Positions 24,002 to 36,354 of a stretch of 64,000 bases of DNA are shown here, piece after piece. Under the pieces are notes generated by a model, which saw only the letters and a list, made by a program, of their open reading frames with translations, was not told the DNA's origin and ran no database searches. Positions within the stretch are counted from its first letter, which is position 1. Every line of letters starts with the position of its first letter. The stretch spans positions 107,762,549-107,826,548 of the forward strand of contig CM043953.1 in assembly GCA_014529385.2 (NCBI GenBank). Reading direction: 5' to 3'. Both the position numbers and the translations under genes were made by a program. The stretch comes from Adiantum capillus-veneris. Lineage: Eukaryota > Streptophyta > Polypodiopsida > Polypodiales > Pteridaceae.

Positions 24002-27000
24002 CTATTGCTGCACATTTGGCCGTAATCCTCCCAAAGCTTGAAACAGCTCCACCTTCGTTAGGGCTGCTTGGTGCATGAACTCATGGGCATGAGAGTCCAA
24101 ACCCAAAATTTGGAGAAACACATAATAAATATTCTTGAAAGGCACATATGTCAACCTCTTGGACTCTCTCTTTTGGAAGTCCTCACATGTACATCTTGGA
24201 AAATCAGACAATGTCACAGAGTATGAAACTCCCTTTGCCCTTGACCCCTCTGTGCTAATGTAGAAAACATATGTTTCAGTGCACACAACAATAACCTCTT
24301 TAACTAATGTTGCTACCATGCATTTTCCAATATCAATTCTGGTATGAAATTCTTTTGTCAGCTTTGAGCGCCATTTAATAACCTTGCCATCCATGTATTT
24401 GGGCCGAAAGGCACTTGTAACTCTATTTGCTGCTCGAATGCCCCCATTCACAGTTGCACATTCTACCCCATGTTGTTGTTGAAGTACAAATCCATTTGCT
24501 TGGAGTTGTTCTACCTCATGTGGTAGTAGATTTGTACCCTCTGTGACCCTGCAAACCCCTGGTGCAGGTCCAGGTGGCCCCACCACCATGTCATAAATCT
24601 TCCATGTGTGCATGTTACTAGCATTGCAGAACCATACATAACCCTCAACAATCCCCCCAGGCTTTGATCATGACGAGGGATATTTTCTTCGACCCCAAAA
24701 GCACGGTGCAGCTACCCCAGAATTAATATTAGGCGAGCCTTGATTAATGAATCGTCCACATCTATCTGTTTGATCTTGAAAAATTCCAAAACATATCATT
24801 TTACGTCCAGGTTCAGTTCTCCTAATTTCCCATACCGTTTTTGCAACAGTCACCTCAGGCCAATACTTTGTTTCCCCATGTGCACGTGCATACTTTGTTC
24901 TACCAATGGGTTCAGTGACTGTGACATACTCGGGCCTATGGCTATCATCCTCTAGCACAACACCAGCATCCACAAAGATTGGTCTCTTTTTCTTTACACT
25001 CTTCTCCCTTATATTTGACCTATTCATCTCTGGACTTTGCAAACCCATTTCGTCCATTGAGCAGTGTGTAAGATTGACCAACTTTGTTGCAGCCGAGGAA
25101 GTGGATGAATGATGTAAAAATCTTTGCGCAAGGTCTTGTATTCCAGGACCACTACATGTCTTTGCACCTTTAAGGTATGCATTGTACTTAACACTTTGTA
25201 GTACAGCCATTGCCATATCTACCCCTGCGGCTTCATATAAACTAATTTTCTCTTTGAAACCAAAGCATGCCCGCATGCTAGCATGTTTACTCTCAGACAA
25301 GTTAGTGTTTGGCACAAAAATGCCAGACTCATCTTGCATAAAAAATCTTCCTCCCCAATGTGAAACTCTGATATCCCACCAAGCCAACCATGTCTCCAAA
25401 CATGAAACTTCACCATCAACAGCATGCCCTGCTCTCCAAAAGCGACGAAGCTCTCCTTTGCAAATATCTGCTTGATTCTCTAATGGTGCATTTCGCCATT
25501 TTCGGCATTTAATTTTGTGTTCCTCTTGTGAGGAAGGTTTGATACACTTAGTAGTATGTCGGATCATGGATTGCTCCCAATGAAACATGCAAGACCTTTC
25601 CTTAGATGGTACAACCTTGTTGGGACCCCCAAAGTAAACTGTTCTGATTGCTATCCAATTTGCATTAGCCTCATCAGACATGAAACCTCTGAACTCAGGC
25701 TTATCAAATCCTTGATCTTGAACCACCTTATTGAGCATCTTCCAAAACTCTATCTGTGCAAACTTATTCTCCACAGTAAACTCACATGTTGCAATTGTCA
25801 TAAGTTCACGAACAAACGGATCATAAACATGTGCAGACATTGTGGGCCATCGTTGCACACGATGCACATGATCAAAGTGTATCCACATCTGCTCAAGATT
25901 TCCACCCGGACGCATTCGATTAACCAGATCAACTCCACTTCCTGGCCCAATTATTGACATCTTGAACACATGTGGTTGCTGGGAATTTCCAAGTTGACCA
26001 TGGAAGAGAACATCATGTATATATGGATACCTACTCTTACTCTTCAAGTCAAGCACTGATTCTAAGCCTTTTTCACTTATATTTTTTGATCTTTTGGCGC
26101 ATTCCAAGCTTCGTTCAATCCTTTGTCTACTTGACAAAGGTGTGATTGTGTCTAGAAATTCAACAAACTCACAATCTTCAATATATTTGGTGTTGTCTGC
26201 ATTTTCCATTACAAGCTTTCCCATGATCATATCCTGAGCAGTCATGTGCTCGAGCTGTTTGGCTATAGTGAATGGTTCTTGAGCAGCACGAGCTTGAAGC
26301 ACTGATGCTACTTTTCTCTCATTTACTCTTGACCTCCCTTCCGCACAAGGATGTTGATGCTCACCTAGATGCAACACACAACGGGTCCACTTTTGTTTCT
26401 CCCTTGGCATACAATAATAAATAACTGTAGGACATGTTGCCACACACTTTGGCATTTTAGAGCAATGATTGCATGTCAAGGGGCCCTATTCAGATGTTAG
26501 CATGCCTTTTGGAGATGACTTTGAAAGCCGGCCTCACCAATGAAATTCATTGTAGAGTCCTGTCCTCGAGTAATATGGACAATCAATGTTGACACAACAT
26601 AAGTGACCCGAGCATCGACTGAACCTAACGACCCCTGAAAAGGTATCACTGCTACATGTGACATATTCAATCCACATGTGGTCATCATGTCTCTGTTCCA
26701 TCCCAATCATTCCATTAGCGTGACCTAGAGAGGGCAACTCAAATGCAACATATCCATCATAAAACACAGGAAGCTCTTGAACTTGAATGATATCTTTAGC
26801 TTGTTTCAGGGCCAAGTACAAGTTGCTCTGCAAAGGCATTGAGCGTATAATATCAAGTACGCTAGAGCAGCCATGTGACTCGGCATCTGATTCTAAATCG
26901 ACAATTACTAGAGGAGCCTTGATTCCATTGTCATGTTCAAGAATTGTCAAGCGAACCTTGAAGAACTGACAGACATCATGATTCAGAAGGAAGACCTCTT

Positions 27001-27202
27001 CACCACTAATAGACTCAGTAACTTCCATTTTTACTCGTCCTCCACTTAGTGTAAGTGGATGTAAAGTAAACGCATTAGTTAGCTCAAAATGCTGTTTCAC
27101 AGAAGAGACAGAAAGCGCATATGTGCTGCCTTCAAAAATAAGGACAAGCTTTTGACCAACTTGTGGCCCGAATACTGTAATGTGCCTAGACATTGGAAGC
27201 AA
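24002..27202 (-). pseudogene. Mutator-like (MULE) transposase, decayed
   Basis: One frame runs 27202 to 24002 with stops at 26534-26536 (TGA), about 26483-26485 (TAG) and 24668-24670 (TGA). The short block GEAGFQSHLQKAC at about 26500-26535 reads in another frame, so there may be small indels or a lost intron there. Order: N-terminal region of unknown type, a Cys/His zinc-finger-like block (TCNHCSKMPKC ... HLGEHQHP), an RNase H-fold core with likely acidic catalytic positions in WIHFDHVHR, GFMSDEANANW and NTNLSESKHASMR, and a C-terminal SWIM-like finger (CTCEDFQKRE). The family cuts and pastes DNA between long terminal inverted repeats; I could not find such repeats here. MULE is my best family call; another DDE superfamily is possible. 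Confidence 0.65.
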
Positions 27203-27975
27203 TCGTCTTAGAGAAGTGAAAATCTACAGATGGTAGTCGTTATTTCGGGCGTCATTCTCCAAAAAGAGATGCAGACGGCTTGGATTCATAAAACATGATC
27301 ACCGAAATGTTAAGCAAATCCGGTTCAAAATCTAAAAAATTCAATAAAATCTTGTTAATGAGTAAAAATCTGTAAAATCTAGTAAAATTGGTCCTCTAAG
27401 TAACTTGACTTATGCCAAAATCTTTTAAAATTTTAATAATTACTTAGTAAGCCTAATGAGGTTTTGCCAAATGAAGCCCATACATTGAGCCACGTGGATG
27501 AATCACCACCTTACGATGCTAGAAGAAAAAGCAATGCAATGCATAGCCTCCTACTACTTTATGAATTTACTAATGCTTGTCACTCTATTAAAAGGCCAAG
27601 GGCCTTATAATAGATGTATCCTGCAAAATGAGGGATAGTGCCGGTGAGAAAAGTACTTTGAACTATTGTATGCCACAGATCGAGACCCTTTGAAATATGG
27701 AGGTTTTATACTCCTAGAATGTATACCTCACTGTGTCGATCACAAATGATCTCTATTGCAAGAGGTTCTTGGGCATGTCTCCTATTGTGATGAGATCGTT
27801 TTTGTTTGACATGTATGTCTTTGAGGATGAGTGGTGTGTGTTCTTAAATGTATACTTCTTAAATGTATGCATGCCTCTGTGAAACGCGATCTCTCTGTGA
27901 AACGCGATCCCTTCTACGTGCGTGCCGTTTGCTCTGTTGCGCGTGCGTGAGAGGAGCCACAACTATCTACCCGTA
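27203..27975. other. Non-coding spacer
   Basis: AT-rich, no supported ORF, RNA gene or clear repeat. Confidence 0.4.
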
Positions 27976-28300
27976 GGAGCGCGCGCCGGCGCGCGGTAGT
28001 TTAGGCAGGTACACAGCAAACGAGCTTGTCTCTTGCTACCCTACACAAGGCCAGCGCAGACAGGTCAGGCAGGTCCGATTTCAGCCGGTTCAGGCGCAAT
28101 AGGTCAGCGTTCAGGTAGGTCACGCAGTCCGATTTCAGGCAGGTTCAGGCAGTCCGATTTCAGGCAGGTCAGGCAGTCCGATTTTAGGCAGGTTCAGTTG
28201 CAGCAGGTCAGCGTTCAGTTAGGTTGGTTTAGGCGCAGACTGGTTCAGCACAGGCGAGTTCAGTTAGCCATAGGAGCGCGCGCCGGCGCGCGGTGGTTCA
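27976..28300. repeat. Minisatellite bounded by two identical GC palindromes
   Basis: Degenerate units of about 25-30 bp built on ggcaggttcaggcagtccgatttc fragments fill about 28050-28260. On both sides lies taggagcgcgcgccggcgcg; the perfect 14-bp palindrome gcgcgccggcgcgc is at 27981-27994 and 28278-28291. It ends about 130 bp ahead of the first predicted exon of the downstream gene, so it may belong to that gene's CpG-rich promoter or 5' UTR. Confidence 0.8.
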
Positions 28301-28421
28301 GGTAGCTTACGTTCAGTGACAAGCTCAGCAGGTCCGTGCATTCCGGTTTCAAAAGAGTGTGGTTTCCGGCTTTAGAAAGGGCTTTGAGAAAGGGCTTTGA
28401 GGGCTTAGAAACGGATTGAAA

Positions 28422-31400
28422 ATGGCTGGTCGAAACTCCGTGTTGACTCAAAGGGGTCGTCCACCTACAAGGTACTCAATGATGCTCAATGCAAACTTTG
28501 GTCTTTAAAATTGTGTGATTCTTTGCTTTGAAAGTGATGAGTAAACTCCGAGCTTAATGCATCCTGAACTTAGCTTAACATTTCCCTTCTATATTAGCTT
28601 GGCTTTGAATGGGGATATTGCTCAATTTAATATCAGTTGGTTCTACAGCATGCAGTATGACCTCTGCGTGCATTTGATGTATGGAGACTCCGGCTAATTA
28701 GGTAGTTTGTTAGCACGTGTTTGTGATACATTTGTTCAAATGCTACCCATTTTAAATACCACGTTTTCTATGCATTACGAGGGGCCGAGATACTGTAAAC
28801 AATCGATTATAAACAGCTTTGTCATGGATCTTCGTTGGTTTGTGATGTTTGGCAAATGCTAGGGCATGGATCATCACAAACTCTCTAGGCCTTGTTTGCA
28901 TATTTAAGCACTTGAATAAATACATCTTTTTGATGGCATAGAAACACTCTACTTGGCATAGAAACAATAGTTGATCTTTTACTATAACTAGTACTTGTCT
29001 CACAAATGTGAAGAGGGTGTATACACTATGATGGCTACTAGTATATGTGCGTGAGTACTATCTTTCTGAAAAATAAAAAAATAGCCAACACGCATATAAA
29101 CCATTTACTTTATTTACATATGCATTGTCTTATGATATTTGTACTAAATTTGTTGCTTAATGTGTTGCTTCATAACTTATGTTTATGAAAGAATTTTAAA
29201 GACCAAAATTTTTCAAGTGAGAAGCCATTATGGGCTATAGTATTTTTTGAAATAATTCTCTATGTACAAAGGTAGCTCTGTCCAATTTTTTTAAAGATTT
29301 CTATTGTATTTTATTTCAATATGGTGCCATATATAATTTGACTCTTTTGTAAAATTATTGTCTCCATGTTTTTTGTTGATGTTGAAACAACCCGAAACTG
29401 CATGGAAGATCACGAAGGGGAAGGAGTAACAATGCTTCTCTTTATGGCCAGGTAGATGCTAGTGATCAAGTATCTTCAGTCTCAGCTACTGACATGATAG
29501 AGGAAATTGAGACACAAGGTGAGGAGGTTCTTTCCATGGAAATGGGACAGAGCTCTCTACACGAAGTTGATGATACTTTAGCCCCCGAGGAGAATGGTTT
29601 ACAGATTGTTCCATGGGAGATAATGGATGAGGTTACCGCAGCTTCTGAGATGGAAGATGAGCAAAATATCTTTATGCATAGAGGTGCTGACATTCTTGAA
29701 ATCACACGTGTTTTTAGTTGCTTCGATTGTCCCTCCATTCCTTTATGTAGATTGATTCCATATGCGAGAGTGAGAGGTTTGAGAGATGATCTCAGTGGAT
29801 TGAAGGCGGCCTTTGCAAAAGAAGGTTATATGCCAGAGAAAGGAGCATTCATTGTCTCTTTGGTAACATGCAAAAGAGAGGAGAGTTTTGTAAATAGTAT
29901 GTGTTCACACTTTTCATTTTTGTATTGATGTCCACGTGCTGTGAATGTTGTTTGAAGTTTGACTTTGTGAATGTTCTAAATGAGATAAAGGCTACATGGG
30001 ATCCTCTTTGGAATGGAATCAATAAAAAATTTGAAGCCGAGTTAAAAAAACAAAGAAAGTTTCAAGATCTCACAAATCACATGTTCTATGTTTGAGAAGG
30101 GAATCATCGCACCGTGGCTTGGAGGGAAGCGATAAAAGAGAAGTTCTCCACTTCAAAGGAGAAACGTTGTCGAGTCCTATGCACCATTATAGATTCCACT
30201 AAGGTGCCAGAGATTGCCTTGCTAAGCAGTTTACAATGAATGAACTTGTAAGTGTTGATGTTTCTTCTATTTTTGCTAACACTTGAATGTGAGTATCAAA
30301 TGGTTTTTTGGTCTTTCAATGCAGCATGAACACTCATGCTCTTGTTGTCACTCATCTTCGTGAATTGATTGTCAATACGACACATATTTGTACAGCGGAC
30401 CATGAAATGTATCTAAAGGGTTTGCCAGATAGAGATCAAAAACTTATTGCCGCTGTACGGAAGAAGAATGCCAAAGGTACAGAGCCTTGGTATCCACTTA
30501 CGCGACGGTACCTTGGAAGATTGTTCTATGACATATGTGTCAGACTAAATGATTTTTACTCTCATTTAAGTGCATGATTTCAAAGCTTGTTAACGTATAT
30601 TTAATTTTAGATTCAAATGACAAAAGAAAAAGAAAAGCGAGTTTCTCTTATCAAACAAAGCTTGTCTGCAGAAGAGCATCAGAAAGAAGAAGAGAGAATT
30701 TGTGAGGAGATTACTCACAAATATCAGGATCGAATTGGAAAGGTATGTAGATAACATGAATTCACGGCATTCTCTTGAGAAAAACGTGCAAAAAGTTACT
30801 TAAGTACTTGTCATATGCAATATTAAAGTTTTCGGTTGCTTAACATTGTTGATCCCAATCTTGGGACGGATTGGCTAGCAAGAGTTTTGTATTTGAAATG
30901 GGGTCTTGATAGTTGGGCTACGTTGGAGAAGCTGAACTTAATAGCACTTCAAGACGCCCCTGTGCAAAACAAGATTCATTGGGTTTCATTATTGGAAGCA
31001 GACAAGATTACAAGGAGTGCGTATGGTCTGAAAAAGGGAGATCACGTCTTTCGCATGCAAGTATAGCTATGATTAAAAGTACTAAATATATCATGCCTTT
31101 ATATATAAGTCTAACTTTGTCTCCTCTTTTTATTTGGGATTGTAGCTGGCTTCGTAGAGAGGGTTTTTTGGCTCGGGTTTTTCAGAGGGCATTTCAGATT
31201 GTGTCAGATCTTTTGGATGTGCTAGGCGGGGTGCCTTTGCAGCATGACTGCACTCTTGCATTCTACTTTGAAGAAATTAAATTTGAGGCGAGGCCCTATC
31301 TATTTCCAATAGAGGTGTCTCTTGGAGTGAAGACTAAAGATATCGATAAGCAGGCATTAAAGAAGGTGGATACATTGAGAATGGTAGCACAACGTTTGGC

Positions 31401-33128
31401 TTTCAGGTGAATCACTAACTGACTTAGATATATAATATTCGTTGTTATTGTTTCTTACATTCGTGTCACCTAATTGACCTTTGTAGATTCTTCATGTTCT
31501 TGGTTACCAAGAGTGTCTTGCCTGCCATGCCCTTTCTGGCTAGACAGTGGACTCAGCTAGCGATCCAAGACACAAGCATGTTTCCCTCTACTATGCACAC
31601 ATTGACTCCTTGGGAGATAGATAGTTGTCCATGGTGGATAGATATGGAGAAGGGCCATGTTCTTGGACGTGAAAGAGAGCTACAAGAGATGATATTGAAG
31701 GACACTGCGATGAAGGTTCCTCCAGTGGACATAGTAGAAGAGAGTCGTGCAGGTATGTTTGATCATGCTCATATTTACCTATCTAAAAGTTACAATGCTC
31801 TGATTTGAAGTTATCTATTTTAGCAATGCGCAACTCACAAAAGGAAAAGGAGAGGGTTGTGGATCAGATCATTGACGAGGAGGTGGAGCCACCTCCAGGT
31901 AAACTACAAAAACATTTGTTAATGATTTCCTTCCACGTGGTTGATGCATGGCTTATCAAACCTCAATGTAATGTCTCAGTTGCTCCTGGCACGATCGTGG
32001 CTCGAAGGAGTATCTCTTTTGTTTATATTATGGAGTCTCCATCTCATTGTCTCTCTAGTTCTATGGATACTCGATGCATGGCTATTGTTGGGGACTACAT
32101 TGCCATTGCTGTAGACTATAGGGCGGGGATCCGTAATCTTGCATGGGTCCCTGTACACGAGTATTTCGTGTGGGCATGCTCTGACTCTATCTTGTATACC
32201 CGCGGCACGAAATCAGTTTCATGGGCTGCAGATTTGATTTTCTTAGATCTTCCATTTGGTGGGTCCCTCTTAGGCTCCTCTACTTCTCCTCGTTGGGACA
32301 TTTGCACCGAGGATCATGTACGTGCTGGTGTTCATTTGGCATTCTCAACATTGGCGAATTCTGGATGGCTGTTGATCATGGTTTCTTTGGCAGGTCTATC
32401 TTGTATATAGTCATGCAAAAAAATTGTAATATTTGTGGTATTTATTATTGATATTTAGTTAAAATAACAGGAGAGGCCGTTGGCTGGGTGGAGAGATTTT
32501 CTCGTGCTTCGGAGATGGTGGTTCATCGACGCATTGTAGTGCTCCATCATGGAGCGTATGGTTATGTGGAGAGTTTTGGTGGTCGTGTGGAGGTGATACA
32601 TTTGTTTTTACATCAATATTTTAGCACTTTGTCTTGTTGTTTGCTCTAATCGTGTGTCTTGTTTTGCAGTGTAATTGCTCTATGCTATTTATGATTCACA
32701 GAGTGGGTATGCGTCCACCTTGCTTTGTATCAGAAAGCGCTCCCTTGTTCTCCCATCTTGGTATGCACTCTTCGGATTCTTTTATGGTGCATCACCTTCC
32801 GGAGCTCTCTCAGGCTAGATCATTATCAGGCGAGCCATTGCGAGGAGGACTGCAACGGAGCCATTCTTTCATTGCATGTTTTGTGGAGCTGCTTTGCCGA
32901 TGAGGAGGTATTTTTTTGGAGCTTGGATGTGGCACAGCCCCTGTACTAGCAGCTTGCTTGGCTTCAGGACAAGCATGTGTTGCAGTCGACATTGATGAGC
33001 CACTGATTTCAGGATATGTGTTACCGTTGCTTCGCCCTAGAAAGCGGGGCAGAGAGGAGGCGTCCACCTCTTTAGATATTGATGATGAGAGTGACATGCC
33101 ATCGCGTGTCAATCCCTTTGACGACTAG
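28422..33128 (+). pseudogene. ParB/sulfiredoxin-like plus DNA methylase-like gene, about 12 exons, with nonsense codons
   Basis: Exons by GT-AG and frame: 28422-28471, 29409-29889, 29958-30247, 30325-about 30570, 30611-30742, about 30828-31060, 31146-31406, 31487-31752, 31824-31898, 31980-32393, 32471-32592, 32670-33128. Phases agree for exons 1-4 and 7-12; the joins 4/5, 5/6 and 6/7 are uncertain. The N-terminus is basic (RRGRSN). Exons 2-3 resemble a ParB/Srx fold: IPLCRLIPYARVRGL, FAKEGY, then EGNHRTVAW (the GNHR box). Exon 10 has ADLIFLDLPFGG, close to methylase motif IV (DPPF/Y), and a following W...L...GWLLIM stretch. Exon 12 has FLELGCGTAPVLAA and VAVDID, the SAM-binding motif I. Motif IV before motif I is the beta-class order of bacterial DNA N4/N6 methylases. 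Stops TGA at 30093-30095, 30237-30239 and 32901-32903. Host gene or mobile-element gene cannot be decided. Confidence 0.65.
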
Positions 33129-33506
33129 TGAGGGTCCCTCTTACTTTTGACATTGACATTGCTCTCTTCTTTTTTGTCACTATTTTTGTATTAGCGTTGG
33201 TATTTATTGATCATCGATACTCCCTATATTACTTGTTTGGTGTTTAACTTCAAAATATTTTTTTTTTATAAATGGAAGTGCATTGCCGGTCTACGCAGAG
33301 CAGATGGCTAGAACCATGGCAGCAGATACGCGGTACAATTCTTGCATCCCTGAGAGGTATCAGAGACATAACGTATTCATCGATGATGAGTGCGAGTCAT
33401 CATAAGAACAATGGATTTATAACATTGGTGGATGTTAAAATTCAAATTCATGTCTTGTTGTGTTCAGAAGAATCTCGTTATATCACGATGGAAACTTTTA
33501 ACAGTT

Positions 33507-34244
33507 GATGTTCTAATATCTTGGATTGTGGATAAGTAGTATGTACTGTTTTGATGGATTTGGTTAAGGTTTAAAATCCTCATGTGAGGTGCTGTGAAGC
33601 CTTATGATTATTTTTGAAATATTGCTTCATGTACAAGGGAAACTATGTCCAATTTTTTTTAAAAGTACTTTGTTTGTTTTGCTTTCTTTTTTGTGAGAGG
33701 AGGCATAATGGTTATGGCCATTTTTATTATTTTTTCAAGCGGTGATAATACCACAAATACTGATGTTCTAATATTTTGGATTGTGGATAAGTAGTATGTA
33801 CTGTTTTGATGGATTTGGTTAAGATTTAAAATCCTCATGTGAGGTGCTGTGAAGGTTTATGGTTATTTTTGAAATAGTGCTTCATATACAAGGGAAACTA
33901 TGTCCAATTTTTTTTAAAAGTACTATGTTTTTTTTGCTTTGTTTTTCGTGAGAGCAGGCATAATGGTTATGGCCATTTTTATTATTTTTTCGAGCGGTGA
34001 TAATACCACAACTATAGATGTTCTAATATTCTGGATTATGGACAGATACTACGTACTCTATTGATGGATTTGCTTAAGGTACCGTGAAGGTTTATGGTTA
34101 TTTTTGAAATATTGCTTCATATACAAGAGAAACTGTCTGTTTTTTTCAAAACTACTATATATGTCCTGCGTAGTTTTTGGTGAGAAGTGTCATAATGATC
34201 ATGGCCATTTTTTCTAGATAGGTGCCAATACCACAACTATAGAT
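33507..34244. repeat. 255-bp tandem repeat, about 2.9 copies
   Basis: Copies start at 33507, 33762 and 34017, each with gatgttctaatat ... ggattgtggataagtagtat ... ggttatggccatttttatta ... gataataccacaa. The third has a deletion of about 27 bp. A diverged partial copy lies at about 29219-29330, inside intron 1 of the methylase-like gene. Confidence 0.9.
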
Positions 34245-34250
34245 CTTCGC

Positions 34251-35580
34251 TCAAGTTTTGCTTTGCTTGCAAAATCTTGCTCGGGCTATGGTAGGACTCC
34301 GTACTAACTCATGTGGTCCGAAGGTCTGTTGCCACATGGAAGCTGTGAGACAACATTCATGCACCACCTCGGTGTGTGTTACTTCCACTGTAGAGAATCG
34401 TGAGGAAGACTCAAGAGGCAGCAGCTGCACCGTGTGCACTGCTTTCTCCTTGCCATGAGCAACAAATTTCCCCTTGGGAAAATCCTTTTTGCCATGACCG
34501 CTTCCTAAACATTGAAAACATAATTTCTCTTTCTTAGCTTTATCAAAGTCCTCAGGAAAGAGAGGAACTCTAGACCCCTTGGGTTTTTTAGATGCTTTTG
34601 AATTGGCTACTATAAATTTCCTTTTATTGTGCCCATATTGTGTGCGTGTATTACCATGTGTATTAGCAGACACGTGAGTATTATGTGCTTTCTTTTCATC
34701 TGGATCATCGTGAATATGTGCTTTCACTATGGCTTCCTCAAGTGTTTTAGGGTCTTGTGTCTTGACGTGCTTCTTAAGCTCTGGTGTCAGACCTCGTATA
34801 AATCCCCGTACTTGCTGAAAGTTATCTAAGCCTTCCAACTTGAGGATAAAATCTCGATAGTGAGATATATATTCAAGTAATGATGGGTATTGGCGCATGG
34901 AACACGTGTCCTAAGCCGTCCAATTCCGATCTGCCTCATTTGTAGGCAAAAATTCTTTGCGAAACATAGCTTCAAAAGCTTCCCAGCTCTGTGGTATTAT
35001 ATTCTTCTCCTTGAGAGTCATCCACCATTTGTAGGCCTTGCCTTCTAGAGTTAAGCTCGTTTGCAGTGCTCTGACTGCATCCGGAGTACGCCGTAAGGTG
35101 TGAATTCCATCCCACTTGCTGAGAAAGATATTCACTGCATCCTTATTGCAGTCTCGGTCTTCTCCCTTAGAAGTCGGTGGTGTGGTGTTTTTCAACAACT
35201 CATCCACCTCTTTTGCAGTGAGAGTGTGCAAAGTATCAGCAGTTGGACCTTGCCCTTGATTAGTAGGGCCTTGCCCCTGTGTAGCAACGTGCTCATGCAT
35301 GTGCGTGTCAGCGAGACCCTTGGACTGCTGTTGCATTAATTGGATCACTAATGTGGATAATTTAGTGACATTTTCATTTAAAGATTTAAAATTTTCTTCC
35401 ATAATTTATATGCGTGTCTGAAGTGCACAAAATTCTTGAATGTTGAGCAATTCATAGCTGTCGTCACCTGTCATAGCATCGTGGGCACTCTCCTTGAGAG
35501 CATTTGGCCGCAAGCCATCATGGGAAGGATCACGTGTATTTTGCTCAAAATCAAAAGTCATATTGATATCTGAATCCATG
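34251..35580 (-). pseudogene. LTR-retrotransposon gag, same family as 771-1410
   Basis: It starts at 35580 (MDSDINMTFDFE in both copies). Blocks: NENVTKLSTLV, KEVDELLKNT, FLSKWDGIHTLRRTPDAV, SWEAFEAMFRKEFLP, then after a stop near 34911 the core MRQYPSLLEYISHYRDFILKL and GFIRGLTPELKKHV, and a knuckle CFQCLGSGHGKKDF in which the last Cys of CCHC is Phe. Protease and polymerase are missing; at 34245 the sequence abuts the tandem repeat. The leader continues to the PBS at 36355. Confidence 0.8.
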
Positions 35581-36354
35581 GCGAAACAGTGCAGTGAAAG
35601 GAATAGTCAGAAAAATACCCGAGATTGAGAGTAGTGCAAAGTTTAATTAGCCTTGCTAATCCTGTCAAAGTTGATATTATCCAAGTCGAAATTGATCCTA
35701 AATGTTAGCCGTGTAGGAAAATCCTTAATCCCGTTGTAGCCGAATCAAGTATGGGTAGAATTGCGTTCGACCATAATTGATTTTGAGAAATAACATCACT
35801 TTGAACTCCCCTTGAGATGCTTTATTAAATCTCTGATTTTCTGTAGATCATATGCAAAGAATTTGTGTGGTGTATGTACTTACCGGCCGTGTCGGGATGC
35901 TGAGCTTCGCGGAAGCTTCACGAGAGGGAGGGGGGTACCCCACTGTGGGTACCGTCCCTTAGCTTGTGAAAAAAAAGTTGTGGACAGTAACCCGATTGGG
36001 TTGGGCGCCCGTCGGGTGTGAAATTTGAGTTGCTCACCGGCTATGGCAGCCGGCAGACAGCACGAGGGGGGAGGTTTGCTCACGCCGCCTCTTATGATGG
36101 TCGAGGCCCGTCACTACATGCACGTGAAGTGCTCCCCACCCCAACGCGATGCCGTAGAGCCCACAAGGGCGTAATTTTGTGCAGGTCACCGACAGGCGGT
36201 TGCTCCTCGCAAGGGATGTTGCCCACACCTTCGGTCATGTCCTCCTCCTCATAGGGGTGATCTCCACGCCTCCTTGACCCCGACATGCAAAACAACATGC
36301 AAGAATTGTGTGGTTCCCCTCCTCCACGGCCGTGCCTTCCCAAAAAGTAACCTT
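35581..36354 (-). other. Leader of the second gag element
   Basis: Untranslated region between gag and PBS. It holds no ORF I can support. Confidence 0.4.

Noticed and set aside
24740..25957. Plus-strand ORFs (71-133 codons) across the transposase
   Set aside because: Antisense shadows of the minus-strand transposase frame.
30093..32903. TGA codons as selenocysteine or reassigned codons in the methylase-like gene
   Set aside because: Land plants lack selenocysteine insertion, neighbouring elements show ordinary TGA decay, and no recoding element was seen.
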